From positions 1 to 64,000 of the forward strand of contig DAOTTQ010000060.1 of NCBI GenBank assembly GCA_034437555.1: a stretch of 64,000 bases of DNA, in the 5' to 3' direction. This DNA is from JANWYT01 sp034437555. GTDB taxonomy: Bacteria > Chloroflexota > Anaerolineae > Aggregatilineales > Phototrophicaceae. The notes under the pieces were generated by a model. It was not told where the DNA came from. It saw only the letters and a program-made list of their open reading frames with translations, and made no database searches. Both the position numbers and the translations under genes were made by a program. This document shows positions 53,694 through 61,643 of the stretch, one piece after another (within the stretch, counting starts at the first letter, position 1; every line of letters begins with the position of its first letter).

Positions 53694-54437
53694 ATGAAAA
53701 CCGTATTGATTACAGGGGTAGCAGGGGGTATCGGAAGTGCCATTGCGGATGTTTTTCATCAGGCAGGTTGGCATGTCATTGGCGTTGACCGTCGCCAAGC
53801 CGAATTACCAAGCGTAACCGACTTTATCCTTGCGGATATTTCTGACCCTATTGCCAGCCAACACATCTTTGACACCGTAAAAGAAAAAGTCGGAACACTA
53901 GATGCTTTGGTCAATAATGCGGCGGTTCAGGTTTGTAAGCCTCTTGTTGAAACCACTATTGAAGAGTGGGACAGTGTGATGGATGCGAATCTTCGTGCTG
54001 TGTTCTTGGCAGTAAAATATGCGTTCCCATTGATGAAAGATAATGGGGGGGCAATCGTCAACATTGGGTCGGTTCATGCGGTGGCTACTTCTGCCAATAT
54101 TGCCGCCTACGCTGCCAGTAAGGGAGCGTTGCTGGCGCTTACTCGTGCGCTTGCCATTGAGTTAACCACCCAGAACATTCGCGTAAATACGGTGCTTCCT
54201 GGTGCGGTAGATACGCCAATGCTTCATGCCGGTTTGTCGCGTGGGCATGTGGAAGGCGATAATACCTATGAACTCGTGCGTGCGCTGGGTAAGAAGCATG
54301 TGATTGGGCGCGTGGGGCAACCCCATGAAATAGGGCAGGCGGTACTCTTTCTTGCTGATGAAGAACGCTCTTCATTTGTCACAGGGCAAGCCCTGGTGGT
54401 TGACGGCGGCGCAACAGCACGCCTGAGTACGGAGTAG
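53694..54437 (+). CDS. Short-chain dehydrogenase/reductase
   Basis: A 247-residue SDR. Cofactor loop TGVAGGIGSAIA, stabilising NNAAV, catalytic Ser in NIGSVHA, and Tyr-xxx-Lys in YAASKG are all present, and the C-terminal end has GQALVVDGG as usual. The acidic residue after the second strand (GVDRR) suggests NAD as cofactor. It lies 24 bases after the 2-hydroxyacid dehydrogenase and 2 bases before the DUF115-like gene. It may oxidise or reduce a sugar-derived intermediate for the CMP-sugar. Confidence 0.9.
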   Translation: MKTVLITGVAGGIGSAIADVFHQAGWHVIGVDRRQAELPSVTDFILADISDPIASQHIFDTVKEKVGTLDALVNNAAVQVCKPLVETTIEEWDSVMDANLRAVFLAVKYAFPLMKDNGGAIVNIGSVHAVATSANIAAYAASKGALLALTRALAIELTTQNIRVNTVLPGAVDTPMLHAGLSRGHVEGDNTYELVRALGKKHVIGRVGQPHEIGQAVLFLADEERSSFVTGQALVVDGGATARLSTE

Positions 54438-54439
54438 TT

Positions 54440-55222
54440 ATGGAACGGGTACCCTCACCACTAGAGCGTTTTAGACGAATCTTTTTTCCCCGAAACCGCC
54501 AACGGTTCTATTGGCAATTGGATTATCGCCGTTGGGTAAGTGCTTATCGCATGGGGCAGTACCGTAATCGCTATCAGGGGCAACGCTGTGTGATTATTGG
54601 CAACGGACCCAGCCTAAATAACATGGATTTAAGCGTCCTGAAGAATGAAACAACCTTTGCACTCAATAGGGGCTATTTACTCTTTGACCGCATTGGCGCA
54701 TCTAGCACCTTTTTTGTCTGCATTAACCAATTGGTCTTAGAGCAATTTGGGCAAGAAATGTCGCAATTGCCTATGCCAAAGTTCATCAGTTGGGCAGGGC
54801 GACGTGCTTTCCCTTTTACACGCAACACATCCTTTTTTCGCACATTTGCCCAAAATAAATTTTCTTTTGAGGCAAATCATTTGGTGAATGAGGGCAACAC
54901 AGTCACGTTTGCTACACTCCAAATTGCATATTTTATGGGGTTTAGCAAAGTTATTCTGATTGGTGTCGACCATAATTTCGTAGATAAGGGCGACCCCCAC
55001 AAAACCGTAACCACTCAAGCAAGTGATGCCAATCACTTTGACCCCAATTATTTTGGTAAAGGGATAAAGTGGCAGTTACCCGACCTTGAAGGCTCTGAAA
55101 AAGCCTATCGTGTGGCAAAAGAAGCCTATGAAACCGATGGTCGCGTTGTTTTAGATGCGACACTAAACGGCAAACTACAAGTATTCCCCAAAATTAACCT
55201 ATCGGATGCGCTTTCCTCATGA
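54440..55222 (+). CDS. DUF115/MptE-like protein, possible CMP-sugar glycosyltransferase
   Basis: A 260-residue protein with a basic N-terminus and the motif CVIIGNGPSLNNMDLSVL at about residues 50-67, then FALNRGYLLF, and later ILIGVDHNF. This pattern occurs in DUF115/MptE-like proteins and, in related form (GNGPSL), in GT42 sialyltransferases that use CMP-sugars. Because a CMP-sugar synthetase lies in the same operon, a transferase role is attractive. I cannot separate the two families by eye, and no activity is claimed. Its stop overlaps the next gene by 4 bases. Confidence 0.65.
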   Translation: MERVPSPLERFRRIFFPRNRQRFYWQLDYRRWVSAYRMGQYRNRYQGQRCVIIGNGPSLNNMDLSVLKNETTFALNRGYLLFDRIGASSTFFVCINQLVLEQFGQEMSQLPMPKFISWAGRRAFPFTRNTSFFRTFAQNKFSFEANHLVNEGNTVTFATLQIAYFMGFSKVILIGVDHNFVDKGDPHKTVTTQASDANHFDPNYFGKGIKWQLPDLEGSEKAYRVAKEAYETDGRVVLDATLNGKLQVFPKINLSDALSS

Positions 55223-56418
55223 CCCCTAAACGTCTTGCCGTACACATTAAGCCTCAAATTGAAAAGCGCATGTATGAAGGGCATCCGTGGCTCTTTGACC
55301 AAGCCATTACCAAGCAAAGTGACACAGGCAATGCGGGTGACTTCGCGGTTATCTATAATCGCCACAACAAATTTTTGGGCATTGGCTTATATGACCCATC
55401 ATCGCCGATTCGCGTTAAGATGCTTCATGTGGGCAAGCCTGTGACCATTGATGAGGCGTGGTTTCACGAACGCCTTACCCAAGTGGTTGCCAAACGTGCG
55501 CCCCTTACACAAACCAATACCACAGGCTATCGACTTGTTCATGGTGAAAATGACGGGTTTCCTTCACTAATTGTAGACCGTTATGCCGATACATTGGTGA
55601 TTAAGCTCTATAGCCCCATTTGGTTGCCACAACTTCCCATTATCTTGCCTATTTTAGAGGCACTTGTGCCATGTGAGCGAATGATTTTACGCCTAAGCCG
55701 TAACCTACAGGCGCAATCTAAACACGGCTACCATGATGGGCAAGCTCTTAAAGGGATGCTTCCAAATGCGCCGATTGCGTTTCAAGAAAACGGGCTAACG
55801 TTTACCGCCGATGTGGTGAAAGGGCATAAAACAGGCTTCTTCTTTGACCAGCGCGATAACCGCTATAAAGTATACGAACGGGCAAAAGGGCGTACTGTGC
55901 TAGACGTTTTTGCTTACGTGGGGGCATTTAGTGTGTATAGTGCATGGGGCGGTGCAAAAAGCGTTACCAGCCTAGACATTAGCGCACAAGCATTAGAACT
56001 GGCGCAACACCACTTTGAACTCAATAAAGCCGTCACACAGAAGACCCAACATGAAGTGCTTGCCGAAGATGCCTTTGAAGGCTTAATACGACTTCATCGC
56101 CAACGCACTCGCTATGACATGCTCATCATCGATCCACCCAATTTTGCCAACGCCCAACACGAAGTGGATGGTGCGTTAAACTCTTATTATGAGCTTGCTC
56201 GTTTGGGAGTGGCTTTACTAGAGCCAAGAGGCGTGTTTGTAATGGCATCATGTACCAGCCGAGTGACCAGTGATGCGTTCTTTAAGACAGTGCATGATGG
56301 GGTAAGTGATGCGGGAAAAAGGCTGTATGAGCAGGAGCGAACTTCCCACGCTATCGACCATCCTATCGGATTTGCCGAAGGTGCTTACCTAAAATGTATT
56401 TTTGGTAGTGTATCGTAA
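55219..56418 (+). CDS. rlmI: 23S rRNA (cytosine-C5) methyltransferase, RlmI-like
   Basis: A 399-residue class I methyltransferase of the RlmI family. An N-terminal PUA domain (about residues 1-75; GHPWLFDQAI start) is followed by a small EEHEE-like domain. The Rossmann core has TGFFFDQRDNR, VLDVFAYVGAFSVYSA (motif I), SLDIS (motif II) and IIDPPNFA (motif IV), with MASCTSRV carrying the catalytic Cys. Its E. coli homologue methylates C1962 of 23S rRNA. It starts 4 bases inside the DUF115-like gene, so it is co-transcribed with the polysaccharide genes, an unrelated pathway. Confidence 0.9.
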   Translation: MTPKRLAVHIKPQIEKRMYEGHPWLFDQAITKQSDTGNAGDFAVIYNRHNKFLGIGLYDPSSPIRVKMLHVGKPVTIDEAWFHERLTQVVAKRAPLTQTNTTGYRLVHGENDGFPSLIVDRYADTLVIKLYSPIWLPQLPIILPILEALVPCERMILRLSRNLQAQSKHGYHDGQALKGMLPNAPIAFQENGLTFTADVVKGHKTGFFFDQRDNRYKVYERAKGRTVLDVFAYVGAFSVYSAWGGAKSVTSLDISAQALELAQHHFELNKAVTQKTQHEVLAEDAFEGLIRLHRQRTRYDMLIIDPPNFANAQHEVDGALNSYYELARLGVALLEPRGVFVMASCTSRVTSDAFFKTVHDGVSDAGKRLYEQERTSHAIDHPIGFAEGAYLKCIFGSVS

Positions 56419-56429
56419 CTTTTTGGAAC

Positions 56430-56435
56430 TATAAT
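56430..56435 (+). promoter_or_regulatory. -10 box of the ROK-like gene
   Basis: A perfect TATAAT lies 36 bases upstream of the ROK-like start, just after the rlmI-like stop. No -35 consensus is found at the usual spacing. Confidence 0.4.
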
Positions 56436-56471
56436 AAGAGAAATAACATCACCCACTGAACGGCATATAGC

Positions 56472-57380
56472 ATGACCGACCCCCAAAGCATTGGTTTGTG
56501 GATTACTGCAACAGAAATACATACTGCCCTTGTTGATCAAAACGGATATTTTTCAGCGTCTCATAGCATTCCTATTGTTACAACGGCAGGTGTAAGTGGC
56601 ATTTTAGATAGTGTCATTATGTCGTTAAAAGACGCACAAAAAACCGCCCAAGAGCAACAAATTACGCTTCAAGGGGTGGGGGTGAGTGTCATGGCGCACA
56701 TCAATAACCATGAAGGAACACTCACCCAAGTGCCTCATTCCTTAAGTTCACTTGTGGATTTCCCTTTGCGCCAAGCCCTTGAGGATGCGCTTCAGTTACC
56801 TGTGGCATTAAGTAATGCGGTTCATGCCATGGCACGCTATGAATCACGGTTGGGCATTGGGCAAGATAAGCCAAATTTCTTCTATGTGCTGGTTGATGAC
56901 GATGTGGACGGCGCATTATGGCACGAAGGGCAATTATGGCGTGGCGCACGCGGTGGGGCAGGGGACATTGGTTACTTGGTTGCCGATTGGCTAGGCGAAA
57001 AACCTATCACGGTTGCGCAACGCGCGTCTTCAAGTGGTATCATTGCACAGTACAGTATGCGATCTCGCAAATTTGATAAGCCAAACATCAATGACCTCAT
57101 GGCTTATGCCCAACATGATGACCAATTAGCGATGCGCGTTTTACGCGATGGTGGGCGCATTGTGGGCGCAATTCTTAGCCCCATTGTTGCCGTTTTTGAA
57201 CCACAAGCGGTCATTGTTGGCGGACGATTTGCCCACAACACGTTTTGGTGGAGTGCGTTTGAAATGGCATTTAGGCAAAGCAACACCCCCAATAGCGCAC
57301 GCCTTCCGATATTCCCCGCGAAATGGCACGAAAAAGCCCCACTCATCGGAGCAGGGCTAATGGTGCTAGAACCACAATAA
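56472..57380 (+). CDS. Degenerate ROK-family protein (probable non-kinase sensor)
   Basis: A 302-residue actin-like ATPase fold resembling ROK proteins. The N-terminal strand GLWITATEIHTALVDQNG replaces the usual phosphate-1 loop (DxGGTK is absent), and the adenosine region GGAGDIGYLV and late VIVGGRFAHN are recognisable. The expected NDAN at the active site reads SNAV (residues 114-117), so the catalytic base Asp is lost. The Cys-rich zinc motif (CxCGxxGCxE) is also missing. It has no helix-turn-helix domain. I infer that it binds a ligand or regulates something rather than phosphorylating sugar. The operon context gives no clue. Confidence 0.7.
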   Translation: MTDPQSIGLWITATEIHTALVDQNGYFSASHSIPIVTTAGVSGILDSVIMSLKDAQKTAQEQQITLQGVGVSVMAHINNHEGTLTQVPHSLSSLVDFPLRQALEDALQLPVALSNAVHAMARYESRLGIGQDKPNFFYVLVDDDVDGALWHEGQLWRGARGGAGDIGYLVADWLGEKPITVAQRASSSGIIAQYSMRSRKFDKPNINDLMAYAQHDDQLAMRVLRDGGRIVGAILSPIVAVFEPQAVIVGGRFAHNTFWWSAFEMAFRQSNTPNSARLPIFPAKWHEKAPLIGAGLMVLEPQ

Positions 57381-57389
57381 ACACATCAA

Positions 57390-57415
57390 AAACAAGGGGC
57401 TTGCGCCCCCTGTTT
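57390..57415. terminator. Terminator between ROK-like and clostripain-like genes
   Basis: AAACA and GGGGC (57390-57400) pair with GCCCC and TGTTT (57405-57415), with one mismatch in the stem and a TTGC loop. On the minus strand a T run follows, so it mainly ends the protease gene. It may also stop the plus-strand gene. Confidence 0.7.
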
Positions 57416-57424
57416 ATGTGCCAT

Positions 57425-60400
57425 TTATTCGTAGAACGAGATGCTATCCACCATAATTTCGATTTGGTCTGTCATAATGGCGATAGAATCCGCGTCATCC
57501 AGCGTTTCTGTCCAAACCGTATACAGTTGTCCACCGCGTTCTTGTAAGTACACACGCCCACGCACTGCTTGACTGTTACGAGTCGCGGTGTAAGTGATCG
57601 CATCCCACGCCGAAAGGTTTGTATAGGCGCGAACATCAGAGAGTACCACGTCACTTGTCCCTGATAGGGATTGGTTGGCAACATCATTTAACGCAGTGCC
57701 ATTGGGTTCTGTGGCACGATAGGCGAAGAATGAAGTGCTTGCAGGGTCGCCCCCTTCGCTAAATACAATCCAACCGTCACGTTCTGTTTCGTTCCATGTG
57801 GCAGGGCGCGCAAACACAAACGTATCTCTAACCGTCAGTCGCCACTCACGAGTGCGTGACTCTAGGAATGCACCATTATCAAAGACGCGGATATTGTTTT
57901 GTAGCACGTCTAGGGTTGCATCTAAATCACCTGCCCCCACTTTTGCCTCTCCACTAAAGATAATGCCAATTTGGAAGTAGTCGTTATAGGTTACAAAGGC
58001 TTTACCGTCATACTCACCGTTGGCGGTGCTATAGCGATAGTTAAATTCTAGGGCGGGCTTGCCCCCGATAATGGTGGGCGTAAACGCGCCATCTACCGTA
58101 AATTCTGCCAAAGACACCAGCAAATCTGCAATGAATTGCAGGTCATCAGGAACAGGTTCCATGTTGTTGTCAAACTCGGAAATATAGTAGATGCTGACGT
58201 TTTGTGTGCCGTCGGCGTTGGGTTGACCGCCTTCATTCAATGTGCCATCGGGGCTGGTGGTGCGGTTAAACTCTACAGCAAGTGGTTCTAGTTGCCCAAG
58301 TGAGTATGCGAATGGGAACGTCCATTGAGCAGGGCGAACAATAGTATAACCCAAGTCGGGCTTACTTAAGCCTCTTAGGGTTTCATCTACGCCGGTACTG
58401 TCTACTTGAACGCTATAATTGCCATACCCTGTTGTACCACCAAAGGCTGTTGCCAGTACACCATAGGTATATGTGCCATTGGGTGCAGGATTCCAAGAGT
58501 AGGTAATGCCTTCGCTACCCCACTTCATATAATTGGGGCTAAGTTCAAGCGTTGTACCGCCGTCAGGCTTTACACGCTGGCGGAAAGCAACAAAGTCCGA
58601 ACCTTCTGGAATGGTAATGTTTGCGGCGGCTTCGCTATTGGTTGCACGGCTAATGACGCGCTGTACACGTCCCACTTCGCCCGCATAGCGCACTACATCA
58701 AATACCACAGTGACATCACGCCATTGGTCATTAGCGGATTGGCGATAGTAACCTTCCATGAAGGCAACATTTTCTGTGAAAATAAGCAATTCATTCACGC
58801 TGACATTGCCATCTGTGACCACAGGCAATGCCACGTCCCACGCCAATTCAATAGATCTTAAGCCTGGATTCCAGCTATTGAGGCGAACAGAATTGCCGTT
58901 TTCGTCTACCGAATCGAATAATAGGCGTTCTTTAGAGAGACGGATATACGTACCATCTGCCTGAAGCTGGTCAACTGTGCCGTCAACGTGGGCAATATTG
59001 CGCCCTACAATTTCAGTGTACGCAAGCACAGGAGACAAGACGCTGGCAGTGTCATTTTCTAAGGGGTATCGCCCTGCAATGTTTACCTTAGGCGCAACGG
59101 GGGCATGGAAGGCTTCGCTTGCGCTCCCCGCCCACACTTTGGGCGTAACCGCATTATAGTAATTACGAAGCATCACAGCCCATTCATTGATGGGGGTTGC
59201 TCCAAAGTAAGCCGTTCCTCTAAAGAAGTCTACAGTTTCGGGGAAGTAGATGTTGTAGTAGCTGGCAGTTTCTAAACGCCCATCGCCACCGTTACGGCTA
59301 TATAGGCGGGCAGCATCTAGGGTTTCTAGCAACTTTACGGCTGCCGTCCGTAGTTCTACATCAGAGGTTTCTGCCACCAAACGGCGCATCAGGTCGCCCA
59401 AGTCTACACGGGTTTGGCTACCTAAAAAGTGCGAATAGGTGTAGGTGTTCTTACGCGCATTGCCCAATGAAACAGCATAGCGTTGGGGGTCTGCGTTAAA
59501 CACTTCTGCAAAGCGTTCAATAGCATCAGTAACGGGGTCGAATGAGGTCAAATCCGTCACACTGTGGGTCAAATAGACCAAGTCGGGGCTACTAACGCGC
59601 TGAATGTCAGTATCGATGTAGTTATCGATCAATATCTTGCCATAAGCACTGGTATCCCCGTTGGGGTCTGTGTTCAGCAGTTCAACGAAGCGCGTCATGC
59701 TAAGGGCGGGGTCAATCACCACTTCAGGCGATGCGAAAGACACATCAAAGAACTTCGACATAACCGAGAAGTATTCTACGCTACTCATAGAACAAGCATC
59801 GTTGATAAGCGTGCTAAAGCGTTTACCTGCCTCAGCTGTGGCAAGAGAGAAGGCTTGGTCTAGTTCATCAAGGGAGAGCTTTTCTGGCTTAACATTGTCT
59901 ACAATAGCATCGCCTAATTGGGGAGTGTCATCCTGAATCAAACCTTCCCATGCTGCGCCATGGCTACCGAATGCCACCGCATAGTTTTTGGCGGGAAAGT
60001 GACGCACAGCCCAAACCAAGTATTGCGCCAGCAGGTTTCCATCGCTAGAGGAAAAATCGACCCCCAAATCCGCAATTTCCACGCTATCAATTTCATTGTC
60101 GTTGTTGCTATCACCCACTTCAAACACTTTAGACGAGTTCCAATTTCCGCTGGAGGTGTCTTGTCCGGGGTATCTGTCCATCAGCATTACAACACGCACA
60201 TTCTCGGTACTACCGCCTGCTTTCTCAAACTCCTTGAAGTCCTTCAGTAAGCCGGGTTCAAGGTCGGTGTCTGCCCCATAATAGGCAAAAACTGTCCAAT
60301 CCGCTTCTGCTCGCACTTCAATATCGGGAAAACCACTGGCACGAATAGCTTCGGGTGATACATCGTAAGCGATAGGTTCTTCTACTTTGGGGGGGGTGAC

Positions 60401-60784
60401 AATGACTTTAAGGTCAAAGTCGCCACTGGTATCGCCGTTCTGTACGCCATAGCGCGTGGCAATCACGCGGTATTGCCCAGAACGAGCTGAAGGGAACTCT
60501 ATCAATGAAGAAACATCACCACGCACGCGGTCATCATTTTGGTCAATGATGTTACCCGTGTTATCAACGAGATACAGTAGCGTGTCGAGGTCACCACTGG
60601 TGGGCAACATATCCACTGTAATTTGGCTTCCTGTTCTTGCAACGGAGAATGCCAATTCAAGATAAGGGGTTTCGTTGTCTATAAAACCACTTAAGTTACG
60701 CTCGGTTTGGGCAACAACGAGCGCGGGCATTAGACCCAATAGGAATAATAGGAGGGTGACTCCTGAAATCGTCGTTCTTCTCAT
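57425..60784 (-). CDS. Large secreted C11 (clostripain-like) cysteine protease
   Basis: An 1119-residue exported protein with a signal peptide ending near VVAQT (residue 27). Residues about 30-130 are a PPC-like beta domain (LSGFIDNETPYLEL start). The peptidase C11 domain follows, with catalytic His275 in FGSHGAAW and Cys331 in NDACSMSS. It also has an EF-hand-like loop DSNNDNEIDSVE near residue 228, which suggests calcium dependence. The C-terminal 600 residues are beta-rich, unrecognised domains. Clostripain-type enzymes prefer Arg at P1 and often self-process; that is inferred from the family. Its two upstream neighbours on the same strand are also secreted. The ribosome binding site is weak. 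Confidence 0.9.
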   Translation of the reverse strand: MRRTTISGVTLLLFLLGLMPALVVAQTERNLSGFIDNETPYLELAFSVARTGSQITVDMLPTSGDLDTLLYLVDNTGNIIDQNDDRVRGDVSSLIEFPSARSGQYRVIATRYGVQNGDTSGDFDLKVIVTPPKVEEPIAYDVSPEAIRASGFPDIEVRAEADWTVFAYYGADTDLEPGLLKDFKEFEKAGGSTENVRVVMLMDRYPGQDTSSGNWNSSKVFEVGDSNNDNEIDSVEIADLGVDFSSSDGNLLAQYLVWAVRHFPAKNYAVAFGSHGAAWEGLIQDDTPQLGDAIVDNVKPEKLSLDELDQAFSLATAEAGKRFSTLINDACSMSSVEYFSVMSKFFDVSFASPEVVIDPALSMTRFVELLNTDPNGDTSAYGKILIDNYIDTDIQRVSSPDLVYLTHSVTDLTSFDPVTDAIERFAEVFNADPQRYAVSLGNARKNTYTYSHFLGSQTRVDLGDLMRRLVAETSDVELRTAAVKLLETLDAARLYSRNGGDGRLETASYYNIYFPETVDFFRGTAYFGATPINEWAVMLRNYYNAVTPKVWAGSASEAFHAPVAPKVNIAGRYPLENDTASVLSPVLAYTEIVGRNIAHVDGTVDQLQADGTYIRLSKERLLFDSVDENGNSVRLNSWNPGLRSIELAWDVALPVVTDGNVSVNELLIFTENVAFMEGYYRQSANDQWRDVTVVFDVVRYAGEVGRVQRVISRATNSEAAANITIPEGSDFVAFRQRVKPDGGTTLELSPNYMKWGSEGITYSWNPAPNGTYTYGVLATAFGGTTGYGNYSVQVDSTGVDETLRGLSKPDLGYTIVRPAQWTFPFAYSLGQLEPLAVEFNRTTSPDGTLNEGGQPNADGTQNVSIYYISEFDNNMEPVPDDLQFIADLLVSLAEFTVDGAFTPTIIGGKPALEFNYRYSTANGEYDGKAFVTYNDYFQIGIIFSGEAKVGAGDLDATLDVLQNNIRVFDNGAFLESRTREWRLTVRDTFVFARPATWNETERDGWIVFSEGGDPASTSFFAYRATEPNGTALNDVANQSLSGTSDVVLSDVRAYTNLSAWDAITYTATRNSQAVRGRVYLQERGGQLYTVWTETLDDADSIAIMTDQIEIMVDSISFYE

Positions 60785-60883
60785 CGTGTTTGCCTATAAT
60801 AATGTTAATCACAACTTCCTTATGATAACACGGAATAGGGAGGGCATTAAAGGAACGGCTCGTATTTTTAACACTTTTTAGCA

Positions 60884-60917
60884 ACAAAAAAACGGGAGGC
60901 AAACTCCCGTCTTTTTT
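60884..60917 (-). terminator. Terminator of the small secreted protein gene
   Basis: ACGGGAG (60892-60898) pairs with CTCCCGT (60904-60910) around a 5-base loop. On the minus strand a T run of six or more follows, and on the plus strand CTTTTTT follows, so it can act both ways. It ends the gene at 60939. The rest of the gap up to the protease start (60785-60883) holds that gene's leader with an AT-rich TTATTATAG stretch. Confidence 0.85.
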
Positions 60918-60938
60918 ACTGCACTAAAATAACGCAAA

Positions 60939-61535
60939 TTAACAAGCAGAACGTGGGTTGCAGCTCGTTACAGTAGTTACGCGACCATCGTCAGCACGTT
61001 TTTCGGCGGCGGCGAAGATAACATCTTGGAAAGCGCGGTCAAATACCACGTTCACAATGAATGCTGTGCCAGTACCTTCAAACACAGACTTGTCGTCTAA
61101 TTGCCCTACAACATCGCTGTATTCCAACACGGTAAAGGACAGTACGCCCTCTTCACTGAGTACGGGAGCAGTAACCACCAGGGTTTGGTCGAATACTTCG
61201 GCGGTAGGTACGCCATCAACGGTGGTGACTACTTCTACTTCTACGGTAACGGTGGCATAGAAATCTTCTTCGGTAAGGTTGAGGTCGGCGATTTTTTCAA
61301 TGCCGTATGCCCAGTCGTTCACAAAGTCTTGTGTACCGTAGAACGTGGAGACAATACCATCTTCGCCTGCATATACAGTAGGAAGTACGCTAGGCGCACC
61401 TTCGATAGTAACGGTTTCTTCGGTGACGGTAATGCTTGCGCCTGTAATGGCAATTACGCCACTGTCGGGAGTTTGAGCAATGATGGGGAGTGCCATCACA
61501 GTAATGAAAAGACCTGCCAAAATTTTACGAATCAT
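60939..61535 (-). CDS. Small secreted protein of unknown function
   Basis: A 198-residue protein with a clear Sec signal peptide (MIRKILAGLFITVMALPIIA, residues 1-20). The mature part is acidic and Thr/Val-rich, built of predicted beta strands, with two Cys near the C-terminus (in SCNPRSAC) that may form a disulphide. I recognise no domain. GAGAGG stands 7 bases before the ATG. It lies between two other secreted-protein genes but has its own terminator, so it is probably a separate transcript. A surface or matrix structural role is possible but not shown. Confidence 0.75.
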   Translation of the reverse strand: MIRKILAGLFITVMALPIIAQTPDSGVIAITGASITVTEETVTIEGAPSVLPTVYAGEDGIVSTFYGTQDFVNDWAYGIEKIADLNLTEEDFYATVTVEVEVVTTVDGVPTAEVFDQTLVVTAPVLSEEGVLSFTVLEYSDVVGQLDDKSVFEGTGTAFIVNVVFDRAFQDVIFAAAEKRADDGRVTTVTSCNPRSAC

Positions 61536-61604
61536 AGGGTTTCCTCTCAGAAGCTATTTGAGTACACTTTTCTTAGTTATTATAACGGAGAAAAGAATGA
61601 TTAT

Positions 61605-61630
61605 AAAAGGGGTGGAGCGAACTCCACCCC
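61605..61630 (-). terminator. Terminator of the PD40 propeller gene
   Basis: GGGGTGGAG (61609-61617) pairs perfectly with CTCCACCCC (61622-61630). On the minus strand the loop is TTCG and the stem is followed by TTTTAT. It lies 14 bases after the stop of the propeller gene. Confidence 0.85.
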
Positions 61631-61643
61631 CAATTTATCTCAA

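Noticed and set aside
52046..55222. A complete sialic acid pathway
   Set aside because: Only the CMP-sugar synthetase and a protein with a GNGPSL motif are present. NeuB, NeuC and NeuD are missing, so sialylation is not supported.
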